This document shows positions 36,722 through 48,830 of a DNA stretch of 64,000 nt, one piece after another. The notes beneath the pieces were generated by a model, which had not been told where the DNA came from, ran no database searches, and saw only the letters and a list, made by a program, of their open reading frames with translations. Every line of letters starts with the position of its first letter. Position 1 is the first letter of the stretch. The DNA is from Sapria himalayana (taxonomy: Eukaryota; Streptophyta; Magnoliopsida; Malpighiales; Rafflesiaceae), in NCBI GenBank assembly GCA_029783825.1, contig JAREIK010003118.1, positions 111,973-175,972 of the forward strand, read 5' to 3'. The translations under genes and the position numbers were made by a program.

Positions 36722-37689
36722 ACTTTGTCTATTTAACCAAGGTAGAAAGTCACGACTCTGGAAATAGCCATGATTTGAGTAAATACCCTTTGAAACTTAC
36801 TATAGCTAAAAATCACCGTGCTAGAGGATTTTCATGAATAATCACTAAAATATCTAGTTTTATTTTCTATCTAGCATGTCAAACAAACTCTCATACTTAA
36901 GTAATGTCTCATCCCCAAGCAATTATGCATTTATATAAAATTATACTTTCCTTCCATCTAACATAAATATTTGTTATGATTACGTTTGGGAATCATAGTA
37001 TATCTAAATAGTAGGGTTAATTCTTCTTGTAGATATGTTAGCGAGTCATGATAGGTTTTGATTTTCATGACTAAATTTGTGTGTGTAAAATGATCTATGT
37101 GAGTGGTTATATTAATTTATCACATTATACATAAATTATTCTTTGGTTGCACCCCAATTAGTTCTGCATTTAATTACCATAACTAGACTATCAATAAGTT
37201 ATTATTTATATTAGTTATCTCGGTTGTTTAGGCTAACTTCATCATAGAATCTCTCATTTTCTATTTTTTCCCAAACTTTCTTAATGTTGAATCATTTTCC
37301 ATTACTTTTTTTGAGGCTTCCTTTTTTACTTTTTATTTGCTGGATGTCAATGCATTTTGGATTGCCATGACATCATCATCATTGGATGGCATGAATTTAA
37401 GGTTGCCATAACTTTTTGTTGGATTGTACTTCGAGCTTTTTCTATCTAGATCTTCAAAGTCATTATGTTGGGATTTGTCATGATTTCTTTCTTTTTTTTT
37501 ATCTCCAAAGTTGTAGTGCTAGTTAAAGCTAAAACTTCATGAATGCATCCATTTCTTTTTCTACTTCTTTCAAATCTTCTATAATTATTATTGAAGTCGT
37601 ATAATGTTTCACCTTTTACCAATTTGCTTTTAACTCCTCTCTATATCTTGATTTCGCCATGACTTGCCCATAAAGAGTTAAAATCATAA
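36722..37689. other. Non-coding DNA, mirrored
   Basis: Inverted partner of about 50,600-51,515. No gene is recognised. It lies downstream of the gypsy integrase relic, so it may be the remains of that element's 3' part. Confidence 0.5.
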
Positions 37690-38095
37690 TTATAAAGGGT
37701 CTATACCACCCAGACTTCAACTTCCCTGAGAATAACGTAAGCCAAGAGTTTTAAACTAATACTTTCTCCCCCATTTTAAAATCTCTCCATTGTAGATTCT
37801 TATCTTGTCATCTTTTTGTTTTATATTTATAAATCCATAAATTATTATAAGTTTCATTTGTTAATTCATCCAGTCAACTTGCTAGCAGAATTCTCCTTTC
37901 TTTTGCATCATTCATACCGTAATATAATTTCTTAATGTTCAACCATGCTTGATGTTCGAGTTCTACCACCAAATGACAGGTTTTACCAAAAAGAAGTTGA
38001 TAAGTAAACATCTCTAGTGTAGATTTAAATGTAGTTATATAAACTCATAATATTTTATCTAATTATTAAGATTAATCTTTTCAAGATAAGTTGAT
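37690..38095 (-). pseudogene. Ty3/gypsy integrase C-terminal relic, left arm
   Basis: Minus-strand translation with stops and frame slips gives FKSTLEMFTYQLLFGK, then CHLVVELEHQAW, NIKKLYYGMNDAKERR, LDELTNETYNN and, in another frame, DFKMGEKVLV and LFSGKLKSGW. This matches the region after the catalytic core of plant Ty3/gypsy integrase of the Athila/Tat type (family pattern: YGK.CHLPVELEH.A.WA.K, LNELEE.RNEAYEN, F..GD.VLL.NSRLKLFPGKL.SRW.GPF). In the family this part helps position the integrase on DNA. It mirrors 50,085-50,590 and keeps some residues closer to the family pattern (for example LEHQAW). Confidence 0.85.
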
Positions 38096-39439
38096 TATTT
38101 TTGAATATCATTTGCAGATGATTATTCAAAATTTAAATTATCAAATATTCTTATATATTTTAATAATATTTGATGATGCATAGATATACAAATTAAGATT
38201 TTTTTTGGATCACTTTTATGACTTTGGAATTTTGGTAGATTTTGATGAATAGTCATGAAATCGATAGATTTTTGGAGGTGTTTGGCAGAATGATAGAATA
38301 TGAAGTCTTATATAGTTTTGGTATCTATTATTGGCTGAAACTCTATCTAGTTGGTCATGACAATATTTTTGGGGAGTCATCCATTCTTCTTCTTCTCCCA
38401 TGTAACAAGCAAAGGTCACAATGTATCTACTAAACTATAGAAAAATTTTTTGTAACTCCCTATAGACTCTATAAGTTAATAAGGGACACGAGACTTAATA
38501 TTAATTCTTAGAGTTGAGAGGCATGACTCTTAAATTCTCAACTCTCTTGGGTAGATTCAAGAATTTCGATCAAAATAGTGTATAATCTAGGATTTGTATA
38601 ACTTAGTTTATGTGATGTAATATTGATTTTATGTTAATGTTTATGTTTTTGATTTATTTTACATTATGGATAGTGATGGGTAGGTAATTAAAATGAAATT
38701 AAACTAAAATTTTAACTATTAGTATGTTTGCATGAGATTATCATTAAAGACAGTAATAAGTAAACCACGAGGCTCGCTGAGGCATATGTAAGGAATGAAG
38801 TGGCATTCCTTCCAATTGTGATGTGCGAGATTCATTAAAACCAAAAATTTGGGTATACTAATTATAAATAGTACGACACTTATGAAGTCAATAGTATAAA
38901 TAAATTTACAATCAATTCATTATACACATCATAAAAAAATTAATTCTTGATTGAGATGGATATTATATAGAACATTCTATTAACAGTTTTATCCATTGAG
39001 GATTTCGTCTTTAGTGTAGAGTTGCATCATCACCAATAAGGATAATGATAAGCAATCCTCGAGGGGTGTTCATGTATATTATAACTCATAAGGTAGAGAT
39101 AACTCACATGAGTTATTTTCACTCGAATGGTTCCCACTAGTGAAACTTTAGGGAACCATATGTTAATTATATAAGTATGATACTTACGAAGCCGAAAATA
39201 TAAAAAAATATAAATCATGTTGATTCTTGATCATTATGATAGTTGATGCCAAAAAATAAGAATATACATATGAATCAACTATTAATGGCGGCTAATGAAC
39301 TTCCTAAAAAGTATAAGATTTTAAATAACTATAAAGTAGACATATTTTGTTATCTCAGTAGTGACATACTTAGGGAACAATTTTTACATATTATATATCA
39401 TTGCATGTCAAACTTGGTGAAAATATTTTAGTGTAAGAA
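38096..39439. other. Non-coding block interrupting the gypsy integrase relic, left
   Basis: It separates the integrase core from its C-terminal part, as does the mirrored block at 48,830-50,080, so the interruption predates the inverted duplication. The segment near 38,220-38,400 belongs to a dispersed family also seen near 58,220-58,400. The reading frame at 39,243-39,431 has a mirror frame at 48,717-48,962, but most differences between them change amino acids, so I do not call it a gene. Confidence 0.55.
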
Positions 39440-39914
39440 ACCCACAATAATTTTTACATCACTCTGCTATTTGTTTCACTTATTTAATACATAATCTACT
39501 AGTAATAAGATGTACTCTTTCCCAAAAGATGCAAGAAAACCAATGAAATCAATTCCACATTTTTAAAAAATTTGTACTTCTATAATAAATTAAAGTATCA
39601 TTTCATATTTGCTATATATATTACTCAATCTCTGATATCTATCGCGCCATCGTGCTATGTATTGATAAATTTAAAAAAATGAAACCTAATAAAAACTAGA
39701 TTGTAATACATTCCAAATATTTTTTGTTACTGTCTAAATGCCTTCTAAGTGGTCGTGTTGCCACCAAAAATACCTTCTATACAATAATAAGTGATATTTG
39801 AGGATGATCATTGTTTGTTTTTTCGGACAAGCATCTTCTTTTAATTTAATCGATACATCCTCTAAATAATAATGGATCATTCCATAGATTATATCTCAAA
39901 TCGTACGAGAATAA
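39440..39914 (-). pseudogene. Ty3/gypsy integrase zinc-finger and core relic, left arm
   Basis: On the minus strand, decayed translation gives YDLRYNLWNDPLLFRGCID, KRRC, YH, FGGN, then DRYQRLSNIYSKYEM, GIDFIG and SFGKEYILLLVDYV. The family patterns are the WDDP.LF..C.DQ..RRC, CHS.P.GGHFGG.RT, CDRCQR..NIS..NEMP and WGIDFMGPFP.S.G..YILLAVDYVSKW segments of Athila/Tat-type gypsy integrase. The first catalytic Asp (GID) is kept; the second region is lost. Several stops are present. It mirrors 48,296-48,830. Confidence 0.85.
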
Positions 39915-40245
39915 TGAGGATCTTAAAACTTGTTATAAATACAAGTATTGTAACTCATTATATATAGTTATCTTATAATTCATTATAAATGAATCTCACA
40001 TAACTTATTATAAATGAGTGGCTTATTGCTAATTAGAAATGAATATCTTATAACTCATTATAAGAGAATGTCTTTTTACACATTATAAATGATTATATTA
40101 TAAATCGTTTTAAATATGTACATTATTACTCAATAAAAACATGTGTCATATAACTCATTATGAATGAGTCACTCATAACTCAGTATAAATGAGTGTCCTA
40201 TAATACTTTTTTTTGAGTGCCTTATAATGCATTTTAAATAAGGGA
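39905..40245 (+). repeat. Short dyad minisatellite patch, inner left
   Basis: About 13 degenerate units directly abutting the integrase relic, mirrored at 47,955-48,295. The array had therefore already entered or arisen inside the gypsy element before the inverted duplication. Confidence 0.88.
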
Positions 40246-40863
40246 CTTTTAATTTTTCCTATACTAGTATCATATATCAATTCATGTAAAATATTTTCAG
40301 AAATTGTATTGAGCTATCTTATGTTAATGTTGACATCATGAATAAAAATTATACAAATATAGGCTAGAAAATATTGGGAATTCAATAAGTGCATTTGTGT
40401 AAAATATCACTTTCAATTAGTCAAGCTATTATTGATTTTGAGGATGATTAGAATAATTTATCTAACCAAAAAAATGACATATTCAACACCATCTTTAGGT
40501 ATTGACACGCATCACATGTCATCAATTTACTAAGATGATTTGGTATAGAATATGCTTGCCATCATTCGTGTTTTTAGATCCTCCCTAATCTACAAGGAAT
40601 ACCACAAACGAGAAATACCCAAAATCCCAATTTATGTATAAATTGATTAATATTATTCTATATTTAAAAAATTTGAATATAATAAAATACTTACAAAAAT
40701 TTTTTTGCTTTATATATATTTTTTTGTCATTAGTTTTATTATTATTTTATATTATATAATTTTGTTTTCCGCTATTCCATATTGTTTACAATTTTAAAGT
40801 AGCACGCTCACGCATTATTATTAATGCATATTTATGATAAACCACATATATAATATGTTACTA

Positions 40864-40916
<53 letters not shown>

Positions 40917-41325
40917 ATCAAAGCATAATATAGTTTCTACAAGTAAGATGAAGGTTACTCCCACAAAGAATGAGATAGCATTGCATTATAATATAAAGAT
41001 TAGACCAAGAGTTTATTCGATCGCAAATATTGACTGTCTATACTTGCTAAATAAATTTCTATATGTATTTTCTTGTCTTCTTAAACTACTAGAAGCTATC
41101 TTATAACACTAGAAAATTAGAGTTGTTCTCCTTTCTTTTTAGATTAATTTCGCTAAAAAATAGAATAGATTTTTAATTTTAAGTGTTTACAGATATATTT
41201 TATTTTGATTAATTTTATGTTGAAATGAAATTATCACATTGAGAAGATTAAAATTGACTTGTGGTAACTCGGCACCCATTTATTTGAAAATCCAAGTTTG
41301 GTTTTTGCTATATATATATACACTC

Positions 41326-41402
<77 letters not shown>

Positions 41403-41700
41403 TAAATATAAACTCTATATTTTTATGAATATGTATACTTTACTATATATATATATATAGTAATATATTTATACTTGTGTGTGTGTGTTACTATAAACAT
41501 AACATTATGGCCTACATATATAAACAATATATATACGTATTATCGTATGTACACTAGTTGTTTAAAAAAATAAATAAAAATGCTTATATGTTAAACATAT
41601 GTACAATATATATGCTTATACATATAAAACACATATAGTGAATATTTTTATTGATATAAAATGAATACTTAGTTTTTGCAAACAATGTTATGAAACACTA
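40246..41700. other. AT-rich non-coding DNA with AT microsatellites
   Basis: Mirrored at 46,538-47,950. It contains (AT)n at 40,869-40,913 and about 41,330-41,401. The mirrored tracts are shorter (about 47,322-47,340 and 46,838-46,872). No gene is seen. Confidence 0.7.
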
Positions 41701-44424
41701 TTTTTCTAATTTTGTTTTGAATTTTTTAATCTATCATGGAGAGTTAGGGTATATTCGGGTTTTAGTTTTGAGTATACTAAAATGTAAATATTTTAGGTTT
41801 TGATAAACTTTATTATTATTATTATTATCATTTTTTTTTGTAAATATTTATATGTAGAGTATCAAAATATTATTTGCCCAAAAAATATATATCCTAATTT
41901 TTGTGGGCAATATTATGGTAAATATTTAATTATAGTCTTTTTTGTAACTAATCCTAAATGCATAGCTACTTATGGTGGATACAAAATTAATTCTACAAAT
42001 AAGTAATTATAACAATATGTTTGTATGAACTTCCCTAGAGGAGCAATGAAGGAAAAGTAAGTATTTTTGAAATTCATTGAGTTGCTCTTAAATTAGTCCA
42101 AATACTCATGATCATCAAAAAAAAAGAAAATACATCATATGTACGATATTATTAAATGAAAAATATATGTAGAATGACAGAAAAAAAAAATTAATAAAAA
42201 CACACTTATTTTAAAAATTTAAAAAATACAACAAACAAAAAAATATTTATGTTTTAATATCCTATCAAAAAAGAAACCAACATATAATACCACAGTAACA
42301 CTTAAAAACTACCTATCATGTCATTTTTGTTTTAATATATTTGTATATGTTTTTCAAAAAATACATATTATATACATATTTTTCAAAAACATATATACAT
42401 TATGCATATATTATGTATGTGTTTTTTAAAAATATATAGAGTATATACATACTCTATACTATATGAATAAATAGTAAATATATTGTTCTAATACATATAT
42501 AATATTTGTTTTTCGAAAAAATATATACTTCATATACCTATACTATAATATCATATATGTATACTATATATATATTTTTTGAAATAATACAAAGATAAAA
42601 TATGTATATTGTATATGAATTATGCGTATGCTCTATATGCATTAAAAAAAACATATACAATATGTTTTTCAAAAAATATATGCACAATAATGTGTTGTGT
42701 ATTATATATACATATACACAATAGTATGCATTATTATGTATATACAAATACACAACAGTATGTGTTGTTTATATACTTTATATTACTTTGAAAAATGTAT
42801 GTGTTGTGTATATACATTATTTTGAAAATTTATGCATTTTCGTGAATATATTATTTGGAAAAATTCATGCATTATTTTGAATATATATATTGTATTATTT
42901 GAAAAAAAAAGGATAATCTACATATGCATTTTTTAAAAATGCGTATATAGATGAATACTCTACATTTTTTCCAAAATGATTTACAGTATATTATTGCAAA
43001 GAATGTATATACAATACATGAATACTCTATATACAGTATATGTAGAGTATGTACATACTATTGTGTATGACTTTGGAAAAAAAATACTATATATATATAT
43101 ATATATATGTTTTTCAAAAATGTTTATTATAATACATATACTATACAGAGTATAGATATATATTTTTCAAAATTATATACCCTATACACAATACATATTA
43201 TAAATACATATATATGATATATACACAATGCATACTATTGCGCATATATTTTTCAAAGATAATTTGTATATATCATATATGTTTTTCTAAATCATATATA
43301 TATTTATACTCTACATATAGTATACATATATTGTATACTTATTATTTCGAAAAAAATAGAGTCTACATATACTCTATACAGAGTATATGCATGTATTTGT
43401 TTATTGAAAAAATGTATATTGTATATGTTTATGAAATGATACATATACTATATATACATATATTAATAAATTTTTTGAAATTAATATACACAGTATATGC
43501 ATACTCGGATCTATGCTTTCAAAAAATATATTATAGCATTTGCTTTCCATTAAATATAAATAAATATCTTTTTTTTAATGATATGAAAGATAATTTTTAA
43601 GTACGTGCGTATGCGTGACAGTGAAAAGTTACATTTATGTTAGATATCTGAGAATATCAAAACATAAATATAATTTATTTTGTTTTTTTATGTTAAAATA
43701 TTGATTATTTTATCAATATTTTTTTTTGATGACCGCTCTATATAATTTTTTCTTATTAAATCATTATCATCATTAACTAAATATTATACTAACTAATTAG
43801 TGTCAACTATACATAACCTACTTTTCTAATCTATTATATTAAAAATCATGTCAACTCTAAATTATTTAGTTGTTAATTTTATATATATAAATTCTATTCA
43901 ATTCTCATAAGCTCATCTGTATCCGAACAATCTCAATCACACTTTATACCCGGCATAGAATCTACACAAATTTTTTTTGTTTTTTTTTTACCAATCAATG
44001 TATGAACATTTGATTATTCTAGGGGAACACGTACAAATATGAATCAATGTATGATAAAAAAAATATAAATCATATATAAAATGCAGAAATAAATCTTCAA
44101 GATACAAGATAGACCCGAATTAAAAAAAAGACCTGATCCTCCACATGCGGACTCTCTTGTATATTCTATTCCTGAATTTCTAGTTTATAATGTCATAGTC
44201 ATCAAATTTGTCATTGTATTCGAGGATCTTCATCCTTATCTTGGATGTATCAACTCAAGTAATATAGTCTTCCAAGATATTATTCACGAAGAAAACACTG
44301 TCACCTGATTGGGGTGGGGGGGTAGCTTTATTGTCCATCCAGAAAATAGTCTAGTGTGTGGTTTGTCTAGTTCTACAAAGCTTTTACTTTCTGGAAGTGA
44401 CACATCATACAGTGGCAATGCATT
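41701..44424. other. Left-arm-only block of 2.7 kb, AT-rich
   Basis: The right arm joins the flanks of this block directly near 46,515-46,538. From about 42,340 to 43,560 it is a degenerate purine-pyrimidine repeat in which TTTTTCAAAAA recurs (near 42,350, 42,382, 42,510, 42,665, 43,112, 43,163, 43,248) between TATACATA-rich stretches. The last 400 bp are less AT-rich. No element ends or coding capacity are recognised; short frames here are accidental. Confidence 0.6.
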
Positions 44425-45249
44425 ACCCATTTCCTACTCCCAATTTGCAAGGGACACGGCACAGTTGCCAAAGCATCAGGCACGTCATGGCTCATTAGGC
44501 CCGCAGCAAAGCAAATAGAGGTATCAAACGGAATGTGCCGGGCTGGCCCTACTCATTTTGTGTGAGCACGACCATGCTTTCGTGCCGGCCATGCAAGGCA
44601 CGGTTATGGTGACGTGCCGTGCCTGGCCTGTCACGGTTTATTCAAGCCAGGCCCGATATGGCCCACCGCCCCGGCGGTAAAATTACCATGCCAGGTCACG
44701 CCCGTACTGGCCTAGTTATAAAAATATAAATTTTCTTTTTAAAAATTAAAGTTTTGTTTTAAACTATATATAAAATAAATATTATATTATATATAGATAA
44801 TGTTTATAATTTTAAATTTGTAACTTGAAAATTGTTGAATATAAAATATTAATAAAGTTTAAATTTTTTTTATTAATTTATAATAAATTTAGATTATAAT
44901 TTATTAGAATAAAATTATTGAGTTTTAAATAAAAAATTTAAATGCAAAAATAAATTAAACAAAAAATTTCGTTAAAAAAAATTACAAAGTCACAAAACCA
45001 AAAGCAAACTAAATGTCCAATCGGTCAATAGATACTGAACCAAAGCAAATATAACGTAACGTAAATAAAAAAGTACACAATCAATACAAAATAAAATATC
45101 GAAATCAAAAAGCACAATCAAGAATAAATAACACAAATCATCAACTATTTTCTTGACCTTGATACATCAGAAATCAAAATCAAGTGGCAATGGCAAATGG
45201 CATGTGGCGTGACATTGGCAACTGGCGTCTGGCATTGGGTAGGGGTAGA

Positions 45250-45664
45250 TGTTATTTTGGATAGGAGTCTACGTTTCTCAAAATCAATACAATACAATAT
45301 GAGACCTAAAATCATATGAGTCGCCCTTTCATTTGCTATTTAGGATGACACGGGATCTAGTAACTTCACCAGTGTCGAGCGTAGCATCGGAGTATACTTT
45401 TTGTGTTAGTGAACGTGATTTTGGATAAAAGATCGAGATTACGTCTAGATATTATTGAGGCCTTGACCTATTTGAAGGATTGGGAGGATTTGAGGTTTTG
45501 CATCCAGGATCGTGCTGGATTTGGGACAAGGACTGCATCTGCCGCGAAAGTGAAGGAGTTGATTGCTGATGATGATGATTCATATGATAGTGATTTTGAA
45601 GTTGTGATTGATGATGCTCATGACATGTCGATTGACGATTGATGATTGACATGGTTGTCGGTTG
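45250..45664 (+). other. Single-copy loop of the palindrome
   Basis: Arm homology ends at GGTAGGGG on the left (about 45,249) and at the miniature element on the right (45,674). The 415 bp between contain most of the transposase relic and no other repeat. Confidence 0.85.
45349..45642 (+). pseudogene. hAT transposase C-terminal dimerisation region, frameshifted
   Basis: From ATG 45,349 the frame reads MTRDLVTSPVSSVASEYTFC then VSER, matching the plant hAT pattern in which A.D.L..PVSTVASESAFS precedes a conserved R.LD..RS.L. One extra base after the SER codons shifts the frame. It resumes with ILDKRSRLRLDIIEALTYLK and DWED, the hat C-terminal dimerisation signature, followed by an acidic tail ending at a stop (45,640-45,642). 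In the family this region pairs transposase monomers. The N-terminal BED finger and the catalytic DDE residues are absent. Only one copy exists in the window, at the axis of symmetry. Confidence 0.88.
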
Positions 45665-45673
45665 TCCCTACCT

Positions 45674-45726
45674 AGAGGTGTCAGACGGGACGTGCCGGGC
45701 CAGCCCGGCCCGGTCGACACCTCTAC
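45674..45726. mobile_element. 53-bp miniature hAT-like element at the loop boundary
   Basis: The tips TAGAGGTGTC and GACACCTCTA enclose only about 33 bp of GC-rich sequence. The flanking octamers TCCCTACC and CACCTACC match at six of eight positions, fitting an aged hAT target duplication. The corresponding left-arm site (about 45,245) has no insertion. Confidence 0.7.
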
Positions 45727-46435
45727 ACCTACCTGTTGCCAGACGATAGTTGCTAATGCCATGCCATTTGCCATTGCCACTTGATTTTAATTTTTGATAT
45801 CTCAAGGTCACGAATACAGTTGATGATTTGTGTTATTTATTCTTAATTCTGCTATTGATTTCGATATTTTATTTTATATTGATTGTGTACTTTTTTATTT
45901 ATATTACGTTGTATTTGCTTTGGTTCGGTATCTATTGACCGATTGGACATTTAGTTTGTTTTTATTTTTGTGAATTTGTAATTTTTTTAATGAAATTTTT
46001 TGTTTAATTTATTTTTGCATTTAAATTTTTTATTTAAAACTCAATAAATTTATTCTAATAATTTATAATCTAAATTTATTATAAATTAATAAAAAAAAAA
46101 TTTTAACTTTATTAATATTTTATATTCAACAATTTTCAAGTTACAAATTTAAAATTATAAACATTATCTATATATAATATAATATATATTTTATATATAG
46201 TTTAATACAAAACTTTAAATTTTTAAAAATAAAAAAATTTTATATTTTTTTAACCATGCCCGTGCGGGCGTGACATGGCATTGTACTTTTACTGCCGGGC
46301 CTAGCTTGAATAAACCGTGCTGGGCCAGGCACGGCACGACACCGTAACTATACCGTGCTTGGCCGGCACGAAAGAACGGTCGTGCTCACAAAAAATGGGC
46401 CGGGCCAACCCGACACATCCTGTCTGACACCTCTA

Positions 46436-47954
46436 TTTGCTTTGCTGCGGGCCAAATGGGCCATGACGTGCGTGATGCTTTGGCAACTGTGCCGTGTCCC
46501 TTGCAAATTTTGGAGTAGGAAATGGGTAATTCATATGTGTTTCATAACATTGTTTGCATAAACTAAATATTAATTTTATATAAATAAAAATATCCACTAT
46601 ATGTGTTTTATATGTATAAGCATATATATTGTACATATGTTTAACATATAAGCATTTATATTTATTTTTTTAAACAACTAGTGTACATACAATAATACGT
46701 ATATATATTATTTATATATGTAGGCCATAATGGTATGTTTATAGTAACAAACACACAGAAGTATAAATATATAACTATATATATAATATATGTAAAGTAT
46801 ACATATACATAAAAATATAGAGTTTATATTTAGTATATATATATATATTTAGAGTATATATATATATATATAGCAAAAACCAAACTTGGATTTTCAAATA
46901 AGTGGGTGCCAAGTTACCACAAGTCAATTTTAATCTTCTCAATGTGATAATTTCATTTCAACATAAAATTAATCAAAATAAAATATTTTTCTCGAACAAA
47001 TTAAGTCGAAGATAACGAGAAGTAAAAAAAAAAAAATATACCTGTAAACACTTAAAATTAAAAATCTAGTCTATTTTTTAGCGAAATTAATCTAAAAAGA
47101 AAGGAGAACAACTCTAATTTCCTAGTGTTATTAGATAGCTTCTAGTAGTTTAAGAAAGCAAGAAAATACATATAGCAATTAATTTAGCAAGTATAGACAG
47201 TCAATGTTTGCAATCGAATAAACTCTTGGTCTAATCTTTATATTATAAAGCAATGTTATCTCATCCTTTGTGGGAGTAACCTTCATCATACATGTAGAAA
47301 CTATACTATGCTTTGATTGATATATATATATATATATATTAGTAGTAACATGTTATATATGTGGTTTATCATAAATATGCATTAATAATAATGCGTGAGC
47401 GTGCTACATTAAAATTGTAAATAATATGGAATTGTGCGAAACAAAATTATATAATATAAAATAATAATAAAACTAATGACAAATATATATATATATAAAT
47501 CAAAAATATTCTTGTAAGCATTTTATTATATTCAAACTTTTTAAATATGAAATAATACACAATCAATTTATATATGAATTGAGATTTTGAGCATTTCTCG
47601 TTTGTGGTATTCCTTGTAGAATGGGGAGGATCTAAAAACACGAATGATAGCAAACATATTCTTTACCAAATCATCTTAGTAAATTGATGGCATATGATGC
47701 GTGTTAATACATAAAAATGGTGTTGAATATGTCATTTTTTTGGTTAGATAAATTATTCTAATCATCCACAAAATCAATAATAGATTGACTAATTGAAAGT
47801 GATATTTCACACAAATGCACTTCTTGAATGCCCAATATTTTCCAGCCTATATATGTATAATTTTTATTCATGATATCAACATTGACATAAGATAGCTCAA
47901 TACAAACTCTGAAAATATTTTACATGAATTGATATGTGATACTAGTATAGGAAA
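46436..47954. other. Non-coding DNA, inner right arm
   Basis: Mirror of 40,246-41,700 plus 44,430-44,515. AT-rich, with short AT microsatellites. No gene is seen. Confidence 0.6.
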
Positions 47955-48295
47955 AATAAAAAGCCTCTTGTTTATAATGCATTATAAGACACTTAAAAAA
48001 AGTATTATAGGACACTCGTTTATACTGAGTTATGAGAGACTTATTCATAATGAGTTATATGACACATGTTTTTAATGAGTAATAATGTATACATTTAAAA
48101 TGAGTTATAATATAATCATTTATAATGTGTAAAGGACATTCTCTTATAAAGAGTTATAAGATATTCATTTCTAATTAACAATAAGACACTCATTTATAAT
48201 AAGTTATGTGAGATTCATTTATAATGAATTATAAGATAACTATATATAATGAGTTACAATACATGCATTTATAACAAGTTTTAAGATCCTCATTA
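47955..48295 (-). repeat. Short dyad minisatellite patch, inner right
   Basis: Reverse-complement units (CACTCATTTATAATGAGTTA form), mirror of 39,905-40,245, directly upstream of the gypsy integrase relic. Confidence 0.88.
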
Positions 48296-48830
48296 TTCTT
48301 GTACGATTTGAGATATAATCTATGGAATGATCCATTATTATTTAGAGGATGTATCGATCAAATTAAAAGAAGATGCATGTCTGAAAAAGAACAAACAATG
48401 ATCATCCTCAAATATCATTTATTATTGTATATAAGGTATTTTTGGCGGTAACAAAACCACTTAGAAGGCATTTTGACAGTAACAAAAAATACTTGGATGG
48501 TATTACAATCTAGTTTTTATTAGGTTCATTTTTTTATATTTATCAATACATAGCACGATGGCGCGATAGATGCCAGAGATTAAGTAATATATATAGCAAA
48601 TATGAAATGACACTTTAATTTATTCTAGAAGTGCAAATTTTTTTAAAATGTAGAATTGATTTCATAGGTTCTTTTCTTGCATCTTTTGAGAAAGAGTACA
48701 TCCTATTACTAGTAAATTATATATCAAATGAGTGAAAGAAATAGCAGAATGATGCAAATATGGGTTTCTTACACTTAAATATTTTCACCAAGTTTGACAT
48801 CCTATGATATATAATATGCAAAAATTGTTC
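48296..48830 (+). pseudogene. Ty3/gypsy integrase zinc-finger and core relic, right arm
   Basis: Plus-strand translation with stops gives FLYDLRYNLWNDPLLFRGC, IDQIKRRC, FGGNKTT, VLQSSFY, DRCQRLSNIYSKYEM, RIDFIGSFLASFEKEYILLL and LNIFTKF. The DRCQR cysteines and the first catalytic Asp (IDF) remain. Homology stops where the second Asp region should follow. The upstream RT region is missing; the minisatellite patch takes its place. The order and motifs fit Athila/Tat-type Ty3/gypsy. Confidence 0.87.

Larger units (their letters stand above)
1..45249 (+). repeat. Left arm of giant inverted duplication
   Basis: The arm matches the reverse complement of the right arm block by block: 1-954 with 62,848-63,861; 3,413-6,362 with 59,925-62,848; 30,641-31,310 with 58,916-59,577; 34,263-35,927 with about 51,520-53,185; 36,714-39,914 with 48,296-51,520; 40,246-41,700 with 46,538-47,950; 44,430-45,249 with 45,727-46,515. 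A hand comparison near 36,722-37,070 shows about 20 substitutions in 350 bp. The arm is longer than its partner because of insertions at 955-3,412, 14,101-16,911, 19,250-29,600, 35,928-36,713 and 41,701-44,424 and because the minisatellite expanded. Symmetry runs to base 1, so the true end lies outside the window. Confidence 0.93.
44516..46435 (+). mobile_element. hAT element remnant forming the palindrome apex
   Basis: The left tip is TAGAGGTATCAAACGG and the right tip is TGACACCTCTA, both with GC-rich subterminal CGTGCC and GGGCCGGC motifs. About 735 bp from each tip inward are inverted copies of each other (44,516-45,249 and 45,727-46,435). The outside flanks are also inverted copies (GCAGCAAAGCAAA before, TTTGCTTTGCTGC after), so this is not an element with an ordinary target duplication. 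It is two copies of one hAT 3' end facing apart. The right half, with the transposase C-terminus leading to the 3' tip, is the original order. Confidence 0.85.

Noticed and set aside
42538..43600. Short open frames rich in Tyr and Ile
   Set aside because: They are translations of TATACATA-type repeat with no domain or codon signal.
45452..45780. Minus-strand frames over the loop
   Set aside because: They are antisense to the hAT transposase relic, whose plus-strand translation matches the family.
44516..46435. An ordinary hAT element with target duplication
   Set aside because: The sequences outside the two tips are inverted, not direct, repeats. The structure is two copies of one 3' end back to back.
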